Source: Christensenella sp. UBA5327
GTDB lineage: Bacteria; Bacillota; Clostridia; Christensenellales; Aristaeellaceae
DNA length: 30,553 nt
Assembly: GCA_002411105.1 (NCBI GenBank)
Contig: DHQX01000009.1
Coordinates: 34,736 to 65,288, forward strand
Direction: 5' to 3'
Shown here: piece by piece, positions 1 through 7,232 of the stretch
Position numbering within the stretch: the first letter of the stretch is position 1
Layout of the letters: every line of letters starts with the position of its first letter
Program-made: the position numbers and the translations under genes
The notes under the pieces: generated by a model
Told to the model about the DNA's origin: nothing
Databases searched by the model: none
What the model saw: only the letters and a program-made list of their open reading frames with translations

Positions 1-1307
1 AGCAGCATGAACACCAGGTTTTCTGGGGCATCCGCATAGGCCTGCTTGCGCTGGCTGTCCAGACCGTCAAACTCGTTGACAATGCGCTTGCCGTTCTTAT
101 CCACCCACACCACTGAGGGCAGACCAGACACCACGGCTGTGCAGGACACATCAAAGCCATCCACCGGCACGCCGCCGGGATAGGCGGGCAGATAGTCCAT
201 GTTCCTGAAAGCCGCGCCTGCCTGCTCCGCAAACACAAAGCCGTCGCCCGTGCAGAAAGGCGGGGACATGGTCAATACATGGGCGAAGTTATATCGGTTG
301 ATGAGCTCCTCATTATGGCCATAGCCGCCCGTTGCCAGGATCACAGCCGGGGCCCGATACTGCGTTTTTTCGGCATCATAAAGGATTACGCCCTTTACCG
401 CGCCATCCTCAATGACCAGCCCGTCAACCCGGGTTTCCAGCATGAGGGACACCTGGCCATCTTCAACCTGCTGATTGAGCAAAGGCGCCACGGCCTCAAT
501 GAACTTGACTCCGCCTTGTGCGCGATACTCCCGGGGCACGTTGAAGGCATCATAGGAGCCTGACATCTTGGGCTGGCGATCGCCAAAGTCCACGCCCAGC
601 TCGTCCAGCCAGTCTATGGCCGCGGCGGCGTGTTCGGTATGGGTTTTGGTTAGCTCCGGGATGTTGGTGCCGCCGCCCATACGGAGGATGTCCTGGGCGA
701 AGTTCTCCGGCGAGTCCTCAACCCCGGCATCCTTCTGCATCTTGGCGCCCGCGGCAGAGCTCGTTCCGCCCGCAAAGCGGACAGACCCGCCGATGGCGGT
801 GTTCTGCTCAAACAAGTAGACCCTAGCACCCTGCTGGGCCGCCTCAATGGCCGCGTTGACACCTGCAAACCCGGCGCCCACCACGATCACATCCGGGTTA
901 TCAAAGGCTGGAACCGCTTTTGCAGGCTGATCATCCTGGGCGCTTTCTTTCTTGACCAGATCCCCTTCCACGATCCCTGCCGCCTCCAGCGCGGCAGCCG
1001 CTGCTTCCAGCACCGCCTTGCTGGTCACCGATGCGCCGGCCACAAGGTCCACATCAAGGGAATTTGAAGCAAGGATTTTATCTGGCAGCTGCTCAAGGGC
1101 CATGGTGCCCACACCGGGGGTTTCATCATCCCCTGCCGCTGTCAGCTCTGTGATGACCCCATCGGCTACCACCAGCTTGACCTCTACCTCGCCGCCAAAG
1201 CCCTTGGCTGTGGCGCTGCCGCTTTGGGCAAGAACAGCCATTGGCACCAGCATGGCAGCCACCATCAGCAGGATAAACAATCTGCGCGCTATTCCAGTTC
1301 TTTGCAT
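1..1307 (-). CDS. secreted FMN-binding/FAD-dependent fumarate-reductase-like flavoprotein (partial, 3' end missing)
   Basis: The reading frame opens at an ATG at 1305-1307, behind a GGAGG ribosome site, and runs off the left edge with 435 codons present. Residues 1-27 form a Sec signal peptide ending near VLAQ. Residues 35-115 match an FMN_bind domain; GASVTS at 91-96 is the motif where ApbE-type transferases attach FMN to Thr. Residues 138-165 are a Rossmann FAD-binding motif (VIVVGAGFAG), beginning a FAD_binding_2 domain. Such proteins are extracytoplasmic reductases of fumarate, urocanate or related acceptors. No CXXCH haem motif is visible. The C-terminal active-site region lies outside the window, so the substrate is unknown. 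It parallels the gene at 23360-25258, with its FMN motif at the same residue numbers. Confidence 0.92.
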   Translation of the reverse strand, partial: MQRTGIARRLFILLMVAAMLVPMAVLAQSGSATAKGFGGEVEVKLVVADGVITELTAAGDDETPGVGTMALEQLPDKILASNSLDVDLVAGASVTSKAVLEAAAAALEAAGIVEGDLVKKESAQDDQPAKAVPAFDNPDVIVVGAGFAGVNAAIEAAQQGARVYLFEQNTAIGGSVRFAGGTSSAAGAKMQKDAGVEDSPENFAQDILRMGGGTNIPELTKTHTEHAAAAIDWLDELGVDFGDRQPKMSGSYDAFNVPREYRAQGGVKFIEAVAPLLNQQVEDGQVSLMLETRVDGLVIEDGAVKGVILYDAEKTQYRAPAVILATGGYGHNEELINRYNFAHVLTMSPPFCTGDGFVFAEQAGAAFRNMDYLPAYPGGVPVDGFDVSCTAVVSGLPSVVWVDKNGKRIVNEFDGLDSQRKQAYADAPENLVFML

Positions 1308-1337
1308 AAAAAAACCTCCATCCGTTTATTGTTTTGT

Positions 1338-1349
1338 CCGCATATGCGG
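1338..1349. promoter_or_regulatory. 12-bp palindrome just downstream of the promoter, possible operator
   Basis: CCGCATATGCGG is a perfect palindrome five bases downstream of the -10 element, where a repressor would block initiation. A second short palindrome, TGCATGCA (1363-1370), lies in the promoter spacer. No regulator gene is adjacent, so the role is inferred from position only. Confidence 0.35.
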
Positions 1350-1353
1350 GTAG

Positions 1354-1382
1354 ATGGTACTATGCATGCAATGAAAAGTCAA
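1354..1382 (-). promoter_or_regulatory. sigma-A-type promoter of the left-edge flavoprotein
   Basis: On the minus strand TTGACT (1377-1382) is followed after 17 bases by TACCAT (1354-1359), upstream of the start at 1307. The -35 is near consensus; the -10 matches four of six positions. Confidence 0.55.
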
Positions 1383-1491
1383 ACACGCCGCTGGTTGTCC
1401 TCTGTATGATCCGCGGCGGGCGCAGTTCGAGAGGTTTTGAATAATTGAGCATTACTTGACCTCCCCAAAATCCCTTGGAATTTTCATCTCT

Positions 1492-2211
1492 TTAGAACAC
1501 GATGTCTGCCTTGTATTCTTCGGGGGGATTGAGGGCATCGATCCAGGTCAGGAAATCCGCCTCAATCTCTGGCAGCGCTTTGCCAAAAGCCTCCGTGAGG
1601 GCTGATTGCACAGGCTTTTTCGAGCTGTACACCCGTTGGATGAAGCCTTCCTTGCCCAAGCGTTCCATGGCAAAGCGGGTGAAAGCGCCGGAGATGGGGT
1701 AGGTGATGGCCTCTGAGTGGCTGAAGAAATCCTCTTTTGAAAGCATAGCCCTAAGCGGCACGAAGCTGCCATCCGCCACAAACCGCTTCACCCACCAGAC
1801 GTTGTCCTTTCCCCACCAGCAACCATCCATATACATGGCAACCCCCTCGCTTATAAACGGGCTGTCAGGCCACGCAATCCGCTGGGTGATCAGGTGGGTA
1901 TCCTCATGGGCGCCCAGGCAGACCACCTGGTCGTTATAAGTGGCGACCACCGTGTGAGGCCCCCAGGCAAATCCGTTGCAGGGTTCATCATCCCCATAGA
2001 TTTTGCCGGCATCCTCAGGGCTGTTTGTCAGATAATAGTGGATAGGCGCATCCATCACCACCCCAAAGGCCTGGGTGATGCGCTCAAACCACTGCTCCTG
2101 ATAGGCCGCGATGCGCTCAATATCGTTTGCGGCTTTTGTTCCGGGCATGGCATGAAACACATAGTGGGCGGTGTGAAGGGTAAGCGTGTAGCGGTCCAGC
2201 TCTGATGGCAC
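1492..2211 (-). CDS. gluzincin-like HExxH metallopeptidase-type protein
   Basis: The likely start is GTG at 2209-2211 (TTG at 2212-2214 is an alternative), giving 239 residues. The longer open frame back to 2274 would overlap the upstream gene by 55 bases, and an AAGGGG site at 2225-2230 fits the shorter form. Residues 102-106 read HEDTH, a zinc-binding HExxH motif, followed by E122 in SEGVAMY. HExxH plus a Glu about 20 residues on is the layout of peptidase-MA-like gluzincins. There is no signal peptide or membrane segment, so it is probably cytoplasmic. It directly follows the SDR gene and is probably co-transcribed. The peptidase activity and substrate are inferred and untested. Confidence 0.75.
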   Translation of the reverse strand: MPSELDRYTLTLHTAHYVFHAMPGTKAANDIERIAAYQEQWFERITQAFGVVMDAPIHYYLTNSPEDAGKIYGDDEPCNGFAWGPHTVVATYNDQVVCLGAHEDTHLITQRIAWPDSPFISEGVAMYMDGCWWGKDNVWWVKRFVADGSFVPLRAMLSKEDFFSHSEAITYPISGAFTRFAMERLGKEGFIQRVYSSKKPVQSALTEAFGKALPEIEADFLTWIDALNPPEEYKADIVF

Positions 2212-2219
2212 CAAGGGAT

Positions 2220-3233
2220 CTATTCCCCTTTCATGCCGATCGCCTGCACCCGGCCATGGAGGATGTCCATGCACTGGCGAACTGAGTCGCCAATGGCGGC
2301 CTTCATGTCCTCCGGGGGCAGCTTGAGCGGCGCGCAGCCAACGGCAGGGTCGATAAAGGCCTCCCGGGTCATGATATCCGCCAGATGGTTATAATCAAGC
2401 CCGGTTTCAAGGCCCTTCTTTTTCAGGCGGTTTTGCCGGGAGCGGGTTCCCAGGGCAAAGGCCCAGCCAGGGATGGTGATGACCGGGCGGCGGGGCATCC
2501 CCATGTTCTCATGGAAGAGGGTGAGCATGTCTTTCCAGGTCATGTTCACACAGCCCAGGGGCCAGGCCTGCCCGCCCTGGGTGGCCGTCAGGGCCTCCGC
2601 CATGGCCTCCCCCACCTGCCGGGCGGTGACCATGGTGGTGCCGCCGGATGGATAAAAGGTGGCCAGGGGCATTTTCCTGATGATCTCCACCAAAAACATC
2701 CACACCGGCTGCCGACCGGGCTGGGCGCCAAAGACGTAGGGGATTTGCAACACCCCGACGCTGAAGCTCTCGTCCGCGAAGGAGAAGGCCATCGCCTCCT
2801 GCTCCAGCCGGCTTTTAATGTAGGGGTGGCGCTCCGCCAGCTTGAGCTCCGGCCACGCCCCGGCAAAATGGCTGAAATAGGAGCCGCAGATCACCGCGTG
2901 CCTGAGGCCTGCGGATTTGGCCAGGCTAAGCAGGCGCTCCAGCGGCAGGTTGTTGAAGCGGTCAAACATCGCCTTGATGGGCGGCGGCCCTTCCAGGCGC
3001 TCGTCCACGCCTGCCGCAAACACCAGCCCATCACAGCCCTTGAGGTGGGACAACAATTCCTCATCAGGCATCTGGATGAAATTGCCAAAGGTGACCTCCA
3101 TCTCCTCAGGCAAAGGCGCGCCCTGGGGCAAAGGCGGCAGCGCCAGGGTTTTCACCTGATGCCCCCGGCTGATCAGCGCCCGCGCGCCCTCGCTGCCCAA
3201 AAGCCCCGTGCCGCCGATGATCAGTACCTTCAT
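2220..3233 (-). CDS. NAD(P)-binding atypical SDR / epimerase-dehydratase-like protein
   Basis: The 337-residue protein begins with a Rossmann nucleotide-binding loop, GGTGLLG at 7-13, typical of extended or atypical short-chain dehydrogenases. The usual YxxxK catalytic pair is altered: Y138 is followed by Arg at +4 (YIKSR), so normal SDR chemistry is doubtful. This may be a nucleotide-sensing or atypical member. The start at 3231-3233 follows an AGGGCG site. The stop at 2220 lies close to the start of the HExxH gene, suggesting a two-gene operon. It could act as an NAD(P)-dependent reductase or epimerase; the substrate cannot be told. Confidence 0.8.
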   Translation of the reverse strand: MKVLIIGGTGLLGSEGARALISRGHQVKTLALPPLPQGAPLPEEMEVTFGNFIQMPDEELLSHLKGCDGLVFAAGVDERLEGPPPIKAMFDRFNNLPLERLLSLAKSAGLRHAVICGSYFSHFAGAWPELKLAERHPYIKSRLEQEAMAFSFADESFSVGVLQIPYVFGAQPGRQPVWMFLVEIIRKMPLATFYPSGGTTMVTARQVGEAMAEALTATQGGQAWPLGCVNMTWKDMLTLFHENMGMPRRPVITIPGWAFALGTRSRQNRLKKKGLETGLDYNHLADIMTREAFIDPAVGCAPLKLPPEDMKAAIGDSVRQCMDILHGRVQAIGMKGE

Positions 3234-3262
3234 CGCCCTATCCCCCTTTTTTGTCTGCTTTT

Positions 3263-3271
3263 ATCATACCA
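3263..3271 (-). promoter_or_regulatory. extended -10 promoter of the SDR/HExxH pair
   Basis: The minus strand reads TGGTATGAT, an extended -10 (TGn plus TATGAT at 3263-3268), about 30 bases upstream of the start codon. No good -35 hexamer is seen, which extended -10 promoters tolerate. Confidence 0.4.
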
Positions 3272-3284
3272 CAAAGCCATTCCC

Positions 3285-3313
3285 TTGACCGGGGAAACTG
3301 GCTGGGTTAGGAT
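3285..3313 (+). promoter_or_regulatory. promoter of the iron-sulfur flavoprotein gene
   Basis: TTGACC (3285-3290), a 17-base spacer and TAGGAT (3308-3313) lie about 30 bases before the start at 3343. It is divergent from the SDR promoter. Confidence 0.55.
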
Positions 3314-3342
3314 AAAGCAACATGCGCAAAGGAGAGAGGAAT

Positions 3343-3972
3343 ATGAAAGTATTGATGTTAAACGGCAGCACCCGGAAAAACGGCAACACCCGCGCGGTGC
3401 TAGACCAGATGGTGGAAATATTGAGCGCCCAGGGCCTGGAGACCGAGATTTTCTGGGTGGGCAATGAGCCCATCCGGGACTGCACCGGCTGTGGCACCTG
3501 CAAGAAAACCCGGAACAACACCTGCGTGTTCAAGGACGACTATATCAACGACCTGATTGCCAAATGCCAGGCGGCGGACGGCTTTGTCTTTGGCACGCCG
3601 GTGTACTACTCCCACCCCTCCGGGGCGCTGCTCTCGGTGCTCAACCGGATGTACTACGCCGGGGGCAATGTGCTAAGGGGCAAGCCCGGCTGCTCCTTTG
3701 CCGTGGCCCGGCGCGGCGGCACCAGCCTGGCCCTCCAGGTGCTCAACCAGTATTTCCTGTATAACGAGATGCCCCTGGTTTCCGGCTCCTACTGGGCGAT
3801 GCTCCATGGGGCCCGGCCTGAGGAGGTTTTTCAGGATGTGGAAGGGATGCAGACCATCCGCAACATGACCCGGAACCTGGCCCATGTGATGAAATCCCTC
3901 AAGCTCGCCGGGGAAAACGGCCTTGAAAAGCCCGAGAATGAGTACGGCGCGCGCACCAACTTCATCCGCTGA
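3343..3972 (+). CDS. iron-sulfur flavoprotein / NAD(P)H-dependent FMN reductase family
   Basis: The start chosen is the ATG at 3343, seven codons inside the longest frame, because GGAGAGAGG at 3331-3339 precedes it directly; the product is 209 residues. The N-terminus (MKVLMLNGSTRKNGNT) is the FMN-phosphate-binding loop of flavodoxin-like reductases. C47, C50, C53 and C61 make a CX2CX2CX7C pattern, the compact 4Fe-4S motif of the Isf family of iron-sulfur flavoproteins. FGTPVYY further on is the usual flavin-contact region. Members transfer electrons from ferredoxin or NAD(P)H to oxygen, peroxide or other small acceptors. The protein is soluble. It is followed by a secreted ferritin-like gene, but the 114-base gap does not prove an operon. 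Confidence 0.87.
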   Translation: MKVLMLNGSTRKNGNTRAVLDQMVEILSAQGLETEIFWVGNEPIRDCTGCGTCKKTRNNTCVFKDDYINDLIAKCQAADGFVFGTPVYYSHPSGALLSVLNRMYYAGGNVLRGKPGCSFAVARRGGTSLALQVLNQYFLYNEMPLVSGSYWAMLHGARPEEVFQDVEGMQTIRNMTRNLAHVMKSLKLAGENGLEKPENEYGARTNFIR

Positions 3973-4006
3973 ACGTTCACCAAACTGTGCGGCTTGTGTG
4001 CTGACT

Positions 4007-4019
4007 AAAACACTGTTTT
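4007..4019. promoter_or_regulatory. AT-rich 13-bp palindrome upstream of the ferritin-like gene
   Basis: AAAACA, a single C and TGTTTT form a perfect inverted repeat. A GATAAT -10-like hexamer follows at 4035-4040 without a convincing -35. It could be an operator for the ferritin-like gene or part of the preceding gene's 3' end. Confidence 0.25.
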
Positions 4020-4086
4020 GTCACAACTGCCGGGGATAATGATGCCGCGGCGGAAACCCGCCGACACGAAGATGAGGTGAATCCCC

Positions 4087-4671
4087 ATGAAGAAGATCGT
4101 TGCCCTGCTGCTCATAGTTCTGCTTGTTCCAGGCGTAGCCCTGGCCGAGAACAAAACCTACACCGAGGCCGAGATGGTCGCCTGGGCCATTCAGGATGAG
4201 GTGAATGCGGAAGCCGCCTATCAGGCCATTTTGAGTGCCTTTGGAAGCGAGCTGCGCCCCTTTTCCGCCATCGTGAAGGCCGAGCAAACCCACCAAGCCC
4301 TCCTTCTTCCGCTGATGGAAAAATACAGCATTGCAAAGCCCGCCCCCAGCCCGGCCACGGCCCCCGCCACCTTTGAGGAGGCCCTTCAGGTGGGCATCAC
4401 GGCAGAGGAGGAGAACATCGCCATGTACCAGGCCTTCCTGGCCCAGGGCAACCTGCCGGAGGATGTTAAAGCGGTGTTCCTGCGCCTGGACGCCGCCTCC
4501 CAGAACCACCTGGCCGCCTTCACCCGGGTGGCACAGCGCGCTAACCAGCCAGGCCAGGGCCGCAATAGCCGCTGGGACAACAACCAGGCTCAGCAGCCCG
4601 GGTGCGGCCGCCAGCGCTGGAACCAGACTCAGCCCCTGTGCCCCGGCTGCCCCCTCCCAACCAACCCCTAA
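4087..4671 (+). CDS. secreted ferritin-like (DUF2202-type) protein with Cys-rich tail
   Basis: The 194-residue product starts at an ATG behind GAGGTGA. Residues 1-20 are a signal peptide (cleavage after ALA). Residues 26-150 form two helix pairs with acidic and His positions expected of a diiron ferritin-like bundle: E38/E42, EQTH at 66-69, EEE at 107-109 and ASQNHLAAF at 137-145, the last closely resembling DUF2202 proteins. A Pro/Ala-rich linker (84-95) separates the pairs. The tail after residue 150 is rich in Gln, Asn and Pro, with Cys in PGCG and LCPGC. It is expected outside the membrane, perhaps binding metal or handling oxidants, but no activity is established for the family. It ends just before a bidirectional hairpin. 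Confidence 0.82.
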   Translation: MKKIVALLLIVLLVPGVALAENKTYTEAEMVAWAIQDEVNAEAAYQAILSAFGSELRPFSAIVKAEQTHQALLLPLMEKYSIAKPAPSPATAPATFEEALQVGITAEEENIAMYQAFLAQGNLPEDVKAVFLRLDAASQNHLAAFTRVAQRANQPGQGRNSRWDNNQAQQPGCGRQRWNQTQPLCPGCPLPTNP

Positions 4672-4682
4672 GCGAAGTCCAT

Positions 4683-4721
4683 AAAAAAGGGCCTGCCGGC
4701 AGTTTTTTCTGGCAGGCCCTT
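4683..4721. terminator. hairpin terminator between convergent genes
   Basis: An 11-bp perfect stem (4687-4697 with 4711-4721, AAGGGCCTGCC) encloses a 13-base T-rich loop. On the minus strand it is followed by six T residues (4683-4688), making it a good terminator for the transaldolase operon. On the plus strand the tail is weaker. Confidence 0.8.
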
Positions 4722-4737
4722 CTGTGCTTTCATCACG

Positions 4738-5766
4738 TTACTTCTTTGACAGCTCAATCCCATCAATCAGCCGGGCATAGCCGTTCATAAACTGGGTGCG
4801 GAAGAGCGTGGTGGGGCCATAGTCATCAAAGTCCTCGGGTTTCATCCCGTTTTCATCATAGGAGCGCTTGAAGTTTGGCAGCTTTTCCATCAGCTCCCTC
4901 ACCACCGCTTCATCGGCTTCCTCGTCCATCGCCAAGACTGGCTGGGTGTTTTGAGCGTTCAATTCCACAGCGGTTGACCAGTTGATGGTGATGTGCATGT
5001 CGCCGCCCACAAAATTGGTGAAGTGATGGGGGCCCCTGGCACCACCGCCCAGCATTCTGCCATCAAAGCCCATCTTTTTCAGATACTTGTATTCCTTTTT
5101 CGCGATGATGGTCCCCGCTTGCTTCAATACCTCTGGCGCTATGGGCAGATTCTCGTTCTTCACCAGGGCGCCAAAGTAATCGTCCAGAATGCCCGTGATG
5201 TGGGTGATATAGATCTCCGGCCTGTTCCCGGTTTTTTTGCAGGCATCCTCATAAGTCTCAACCAAGGCCACCACCTGGGAAAGGGCGAATATCTCCGTGG
5301 CGCAGATGGGGATGTTTAGCGCCACCATCTCCCGGATGGCCACAAGACCGGGAGCTGTAACGGGGATCTTTGCCATGAAGTTCCTGTTCAGCCTGGCTGC
5401 GCGTTTTGAGGCGGCCACGATGTATTCATGCTCATGCTCCCTCCTGGGATCCTCCTGGATGGTGACAAAGCCCGCTTTCCCCCCGCTTTTTTCATGCATG
5501 GGCAGGAACAGCTTCATGACCTCTGCCGACACCAGATGATACACCTGCTCGCTTGCGGGAGAGCTCCGGTCACCTTTTTTCAGCACCCGGTCGATAGCAT
5601 CCTGAACGAATTCCGGCGCCGTTTGAAACAGCTTAGAGCAATAGGCAGGGTTGGTGGTGCAGCCAAAGGCGCCGCTTTCAATCGCCGCCTCGCAGTCGGC
5701 CAGGGTGGGGTTGTTCACCCAGAACCGGGTCTTCGTGTCTTTGATCACCTTCTGTAGATAGTTCAT
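4738..5766 (-). CDS. transaldolase family protein
   Basis: The 342-residue protein begins MNYLQKVIKDTKTRFWVNNP, with TTNP at 37-40, both typical of transaldolase barrels. K133 in FMAKIPVT is the expected Schiff-base lysine. Transaldolases move a dihydroxyacetone unit between sugar phosphates in the cytoplasm; relatives act on deoxy or sulfo sugars. The start at 5764-5766 has AGGAGGG six bases upstream. The gene lies 31 bases downstream of the SAF-domain dehydrogenase and no terminator is seen between them, so the two are probably one transcript under the GntR regulator. That context argues for a dedicated catabolic role rather than the housekeeping pentose phosphate pathway. The donor substrate is unknown. 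Confidence 0.88.
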   Translation of the reverse strand: MNYLQKVIKDTKTRFWVNNPTLADCEAAIESGAFGCTTNPAYCSKLFQTAPEFVQDAIDRVLKKGDRSSPASEQVYHLVSAEVMKLFLPMHEKSGGKAGFVTIQEDPRREHEHEYIVAASKRAARLNRNFMAKIPVTAPGLVAIREMVALNIPICATEIFALSQVVALVETYEDACKKTGNRPEIYITHITGILDDYFGALVKNENLPIAPEVLKQAGTIIAKKEYKYLKKMGFDGRMLGGGARGPHHFTNFVGGDMHITINWSTAVELNAQNTQPVLAMDEEADEAVVRELMEKLPNFKRSYDENGMKPEDFDDYGPTTLFRTQFMNGYARLIDGIELSKK

Positions 5767-5797
5767 CTGGTTCCCTCCTGTCTCATGATATGCTTTT

Positions 5798-7141
5798 CTA
5801 ACACTGTGAAGCCATGGTTTCCAATTCGCGGCGGATTTGCATGGTCAGGCTCCCCTCATCATATGCCACCGCATCGTAGGGGATCACTTCCCCCGCCCGG
5901 ATATCCCTGAGCAGTTTTTTGTTGCCACTGAAGCCCAGGGGCAGACAGTGCTGCTGCACTGAGAGCCTGGCAGGGATCACCCTGCCATACACATAGTATC
6001 CGCCCTCACCGTCCAGCACCGTGCCCGCTTTGATATCGCACTTGGCCACGCTCACCACATCGGCATGAAAAGCCTTGGGGAAGCCCGTGGGTTCCCCCCG
6101 GGTGCCCACCGAGGCCACAGAGATATTGGTTTCAAGCCCAATCATATGATATGGCCGGTACAGGCAGGTATATCTCCCTGTCTCATCCGTAGCCATCCCA
6201 TATTCCTTGTAGCAGTGCTGCATATACTCGGAATCCCCAGTCAGCGTGACGAAAATGCCAAAGCGCAGGTCCCGGAACACCGGACGTCCGTCCCGCTCCT
6301 CGCTGGCGATCACCTCCACCATCCCGGCGTGCTTCAGCACCCCACCATCTGCCCGGGGTTTGAGCAGACGGGGTAAATCATCCGCTCCGCAGGCTGGAAA
6401 GAGCAACCCTTCATGATTTGGCAGCAGCCCTGTGGCATTGGAGACGGATGCCATCTCAATGGCGGACTTGGTGCCGTCCAGGAATGAGTTGAACACCTTG
6501 GGATTCATGCCGCCCCGCTTGGCTTCCTCCGGAGAAATGCCATAATACTGCCAGATGGTATCAGGCGTTGACTGATGATACCGGGGCTGAAAGCGCGTCC
6601 CCTTGCCTGCGCAGACCACCTCAAATCCGGCGGTGCGCGCCCAGTCAACCATGTCGCAAATCATAGCAGGCTGATCGCCGTAGGCCAGGGAATACACAAT
6701 GCCTGCCTCCCGGGCACGCTTTGCCAATACAGGGCCAGCCAAGGCATCTGCCTCCACATTCACGTTCACCATGTGCTTTTTGTATTGGCAGCACAATAGC
6801 GCGTGGTGAATGCCCAGTTCAGGGTTGCCTGTGCAGTCAATGATGATCTGGGTAAAAGGCGAAGCGATCAGGTCATCTCCGCTATCCATCACGCAGGTTT
6901 TCCCGGTGCGGTAAGCCTCTTCCAGGGTTTTCGCGTTTACCTGTTCGTCAGGCCAGAGGGTGGTTTTTAGATTGTCCAATGCACGCTGTGGATTCAGCTC
7001 CGCAATGCCCACCAGATGAACGCCGGACACCTTCCGCACCTGGGACAGGTACATGGTGCCGAATTTGCCAGTGCCGATAATTCCCACCCGCAGCGGCTGG
7101 CCCGCTTCCTGGCGCTCCCCAAGCATCTTATGAAGATTCAT
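5798..7141 (-). CDS. NAD(P)-dependent dehydrogenase with C-terminal SAF domain (homoserine-dehydrogenase-like)
   Basis: The 447-residue product has a Rossmann loop GTGKFG at 23-28 and then a homoserine-dehydrogenase-like middle. Its C-terminal part (about 360-440) has SAF-domain character, with sugar-acid or sialic-acid enzymes as relatives. This matches the group described as predicted homoserine dehydrogenases with a SAF domain (COG4091-like), whose substrates are mostly polyols or sugar derivatives rather than homoserine. The ATG at 7139-7141 follows AGGAGGAG. The gene is transcribed from a near-consensus promoter covered by a GntR operator, then followed by the transaldolase. The likely reaction is oxidation or reduction of a short sugar-derived intermediate; the identity is unknown. 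Confidence 0.85.
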   Translation of the reverse strand: MNLHKMLGERQEAGQPLRVGIIGTGKFGTMYLSQVRKVSGVHLVGIAELNPQRALDNLKTTLWPDEQVNAKTLEEAYRTGKTCVMDSGDDLIASPFTQIIIDCTGNPELGIHHALLCCQYKKHMVNVNVEADALAGPVLAKRAREAGIVYSLAYGDQPAMICDMVDWARTAGFEVVCAGKGTRFQPRYHQSTPDTIWQYYGISPEEAKRGGMNPKVFNSFLDGTKSAIEMASVSNATGLLPNHEGLLFPACGADDLPRLLKPRADGGVLKHAGMVEVIASEERDGRPVFRDLRFGIFVTLTGDSEYMQHCYKEYGMATDETGRYTCLYRPYHMIGLETNISVASVGTRGEPTGFPKAFHADVVSVAKCDIKAGTVLDGEGGYYVYGRVIPARLSVQQHCLPLGFSGNKKLLRDIRAGEVIPYDAVAYDEGSLTMQIRRELETMASQC

Positions 7142-7186
7142 GACTCCTCCTATGGTTGGCAGATAGACAATCCCAAAAAAACACCA

Positions 7187-7201
7187 CGTTGTCAGACAAC
7201 G
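7187..7201. promoter_or_regulatory. GntR (FadR/FCD-type) operator at the dehydrogenase promoter
   Basis: CGTTGTCAGACAACG is a perfect 15-bp palindrome containing TTGTCAGACAA, which fits the TnGTnnnACnA consensus of FadR-subfamily GntR regulators. It starts two bases downstream of the -10 element and covers the expected transcription start, an ideal repressor position. The regulator gene lies immediately upstream. Confidence 0.8.
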
Positions 7202-7203
7202 CG

Positions 7204-7232
7204 ATGATAATGGCTTTTTTGCATTTTGTCAA
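7204..7232 (-). promoter_or_regulatory. strong sigma-A promoter of the dehydrogenase-transaldolase unit
   Basis: Minus-strand TTGACA (7227-7232), a 17-base spacer and TATCAT (7204-7209) give a near-perfect promoter. Its -35 hexamer contains the TGA stop codon (7229-7231) of the gntR-type gene. Confidence 0.8.

Noticed and set aside
2385..3467. 360-residue open frame on the plus strand opposite the SDR gene
   Set aside because: It lies antisense to a clear Rossmann protein, has no ribosome site, and its His/Gln/Gly/Arg-rich composition is typical of shadow frames in G+C-rich DNA.
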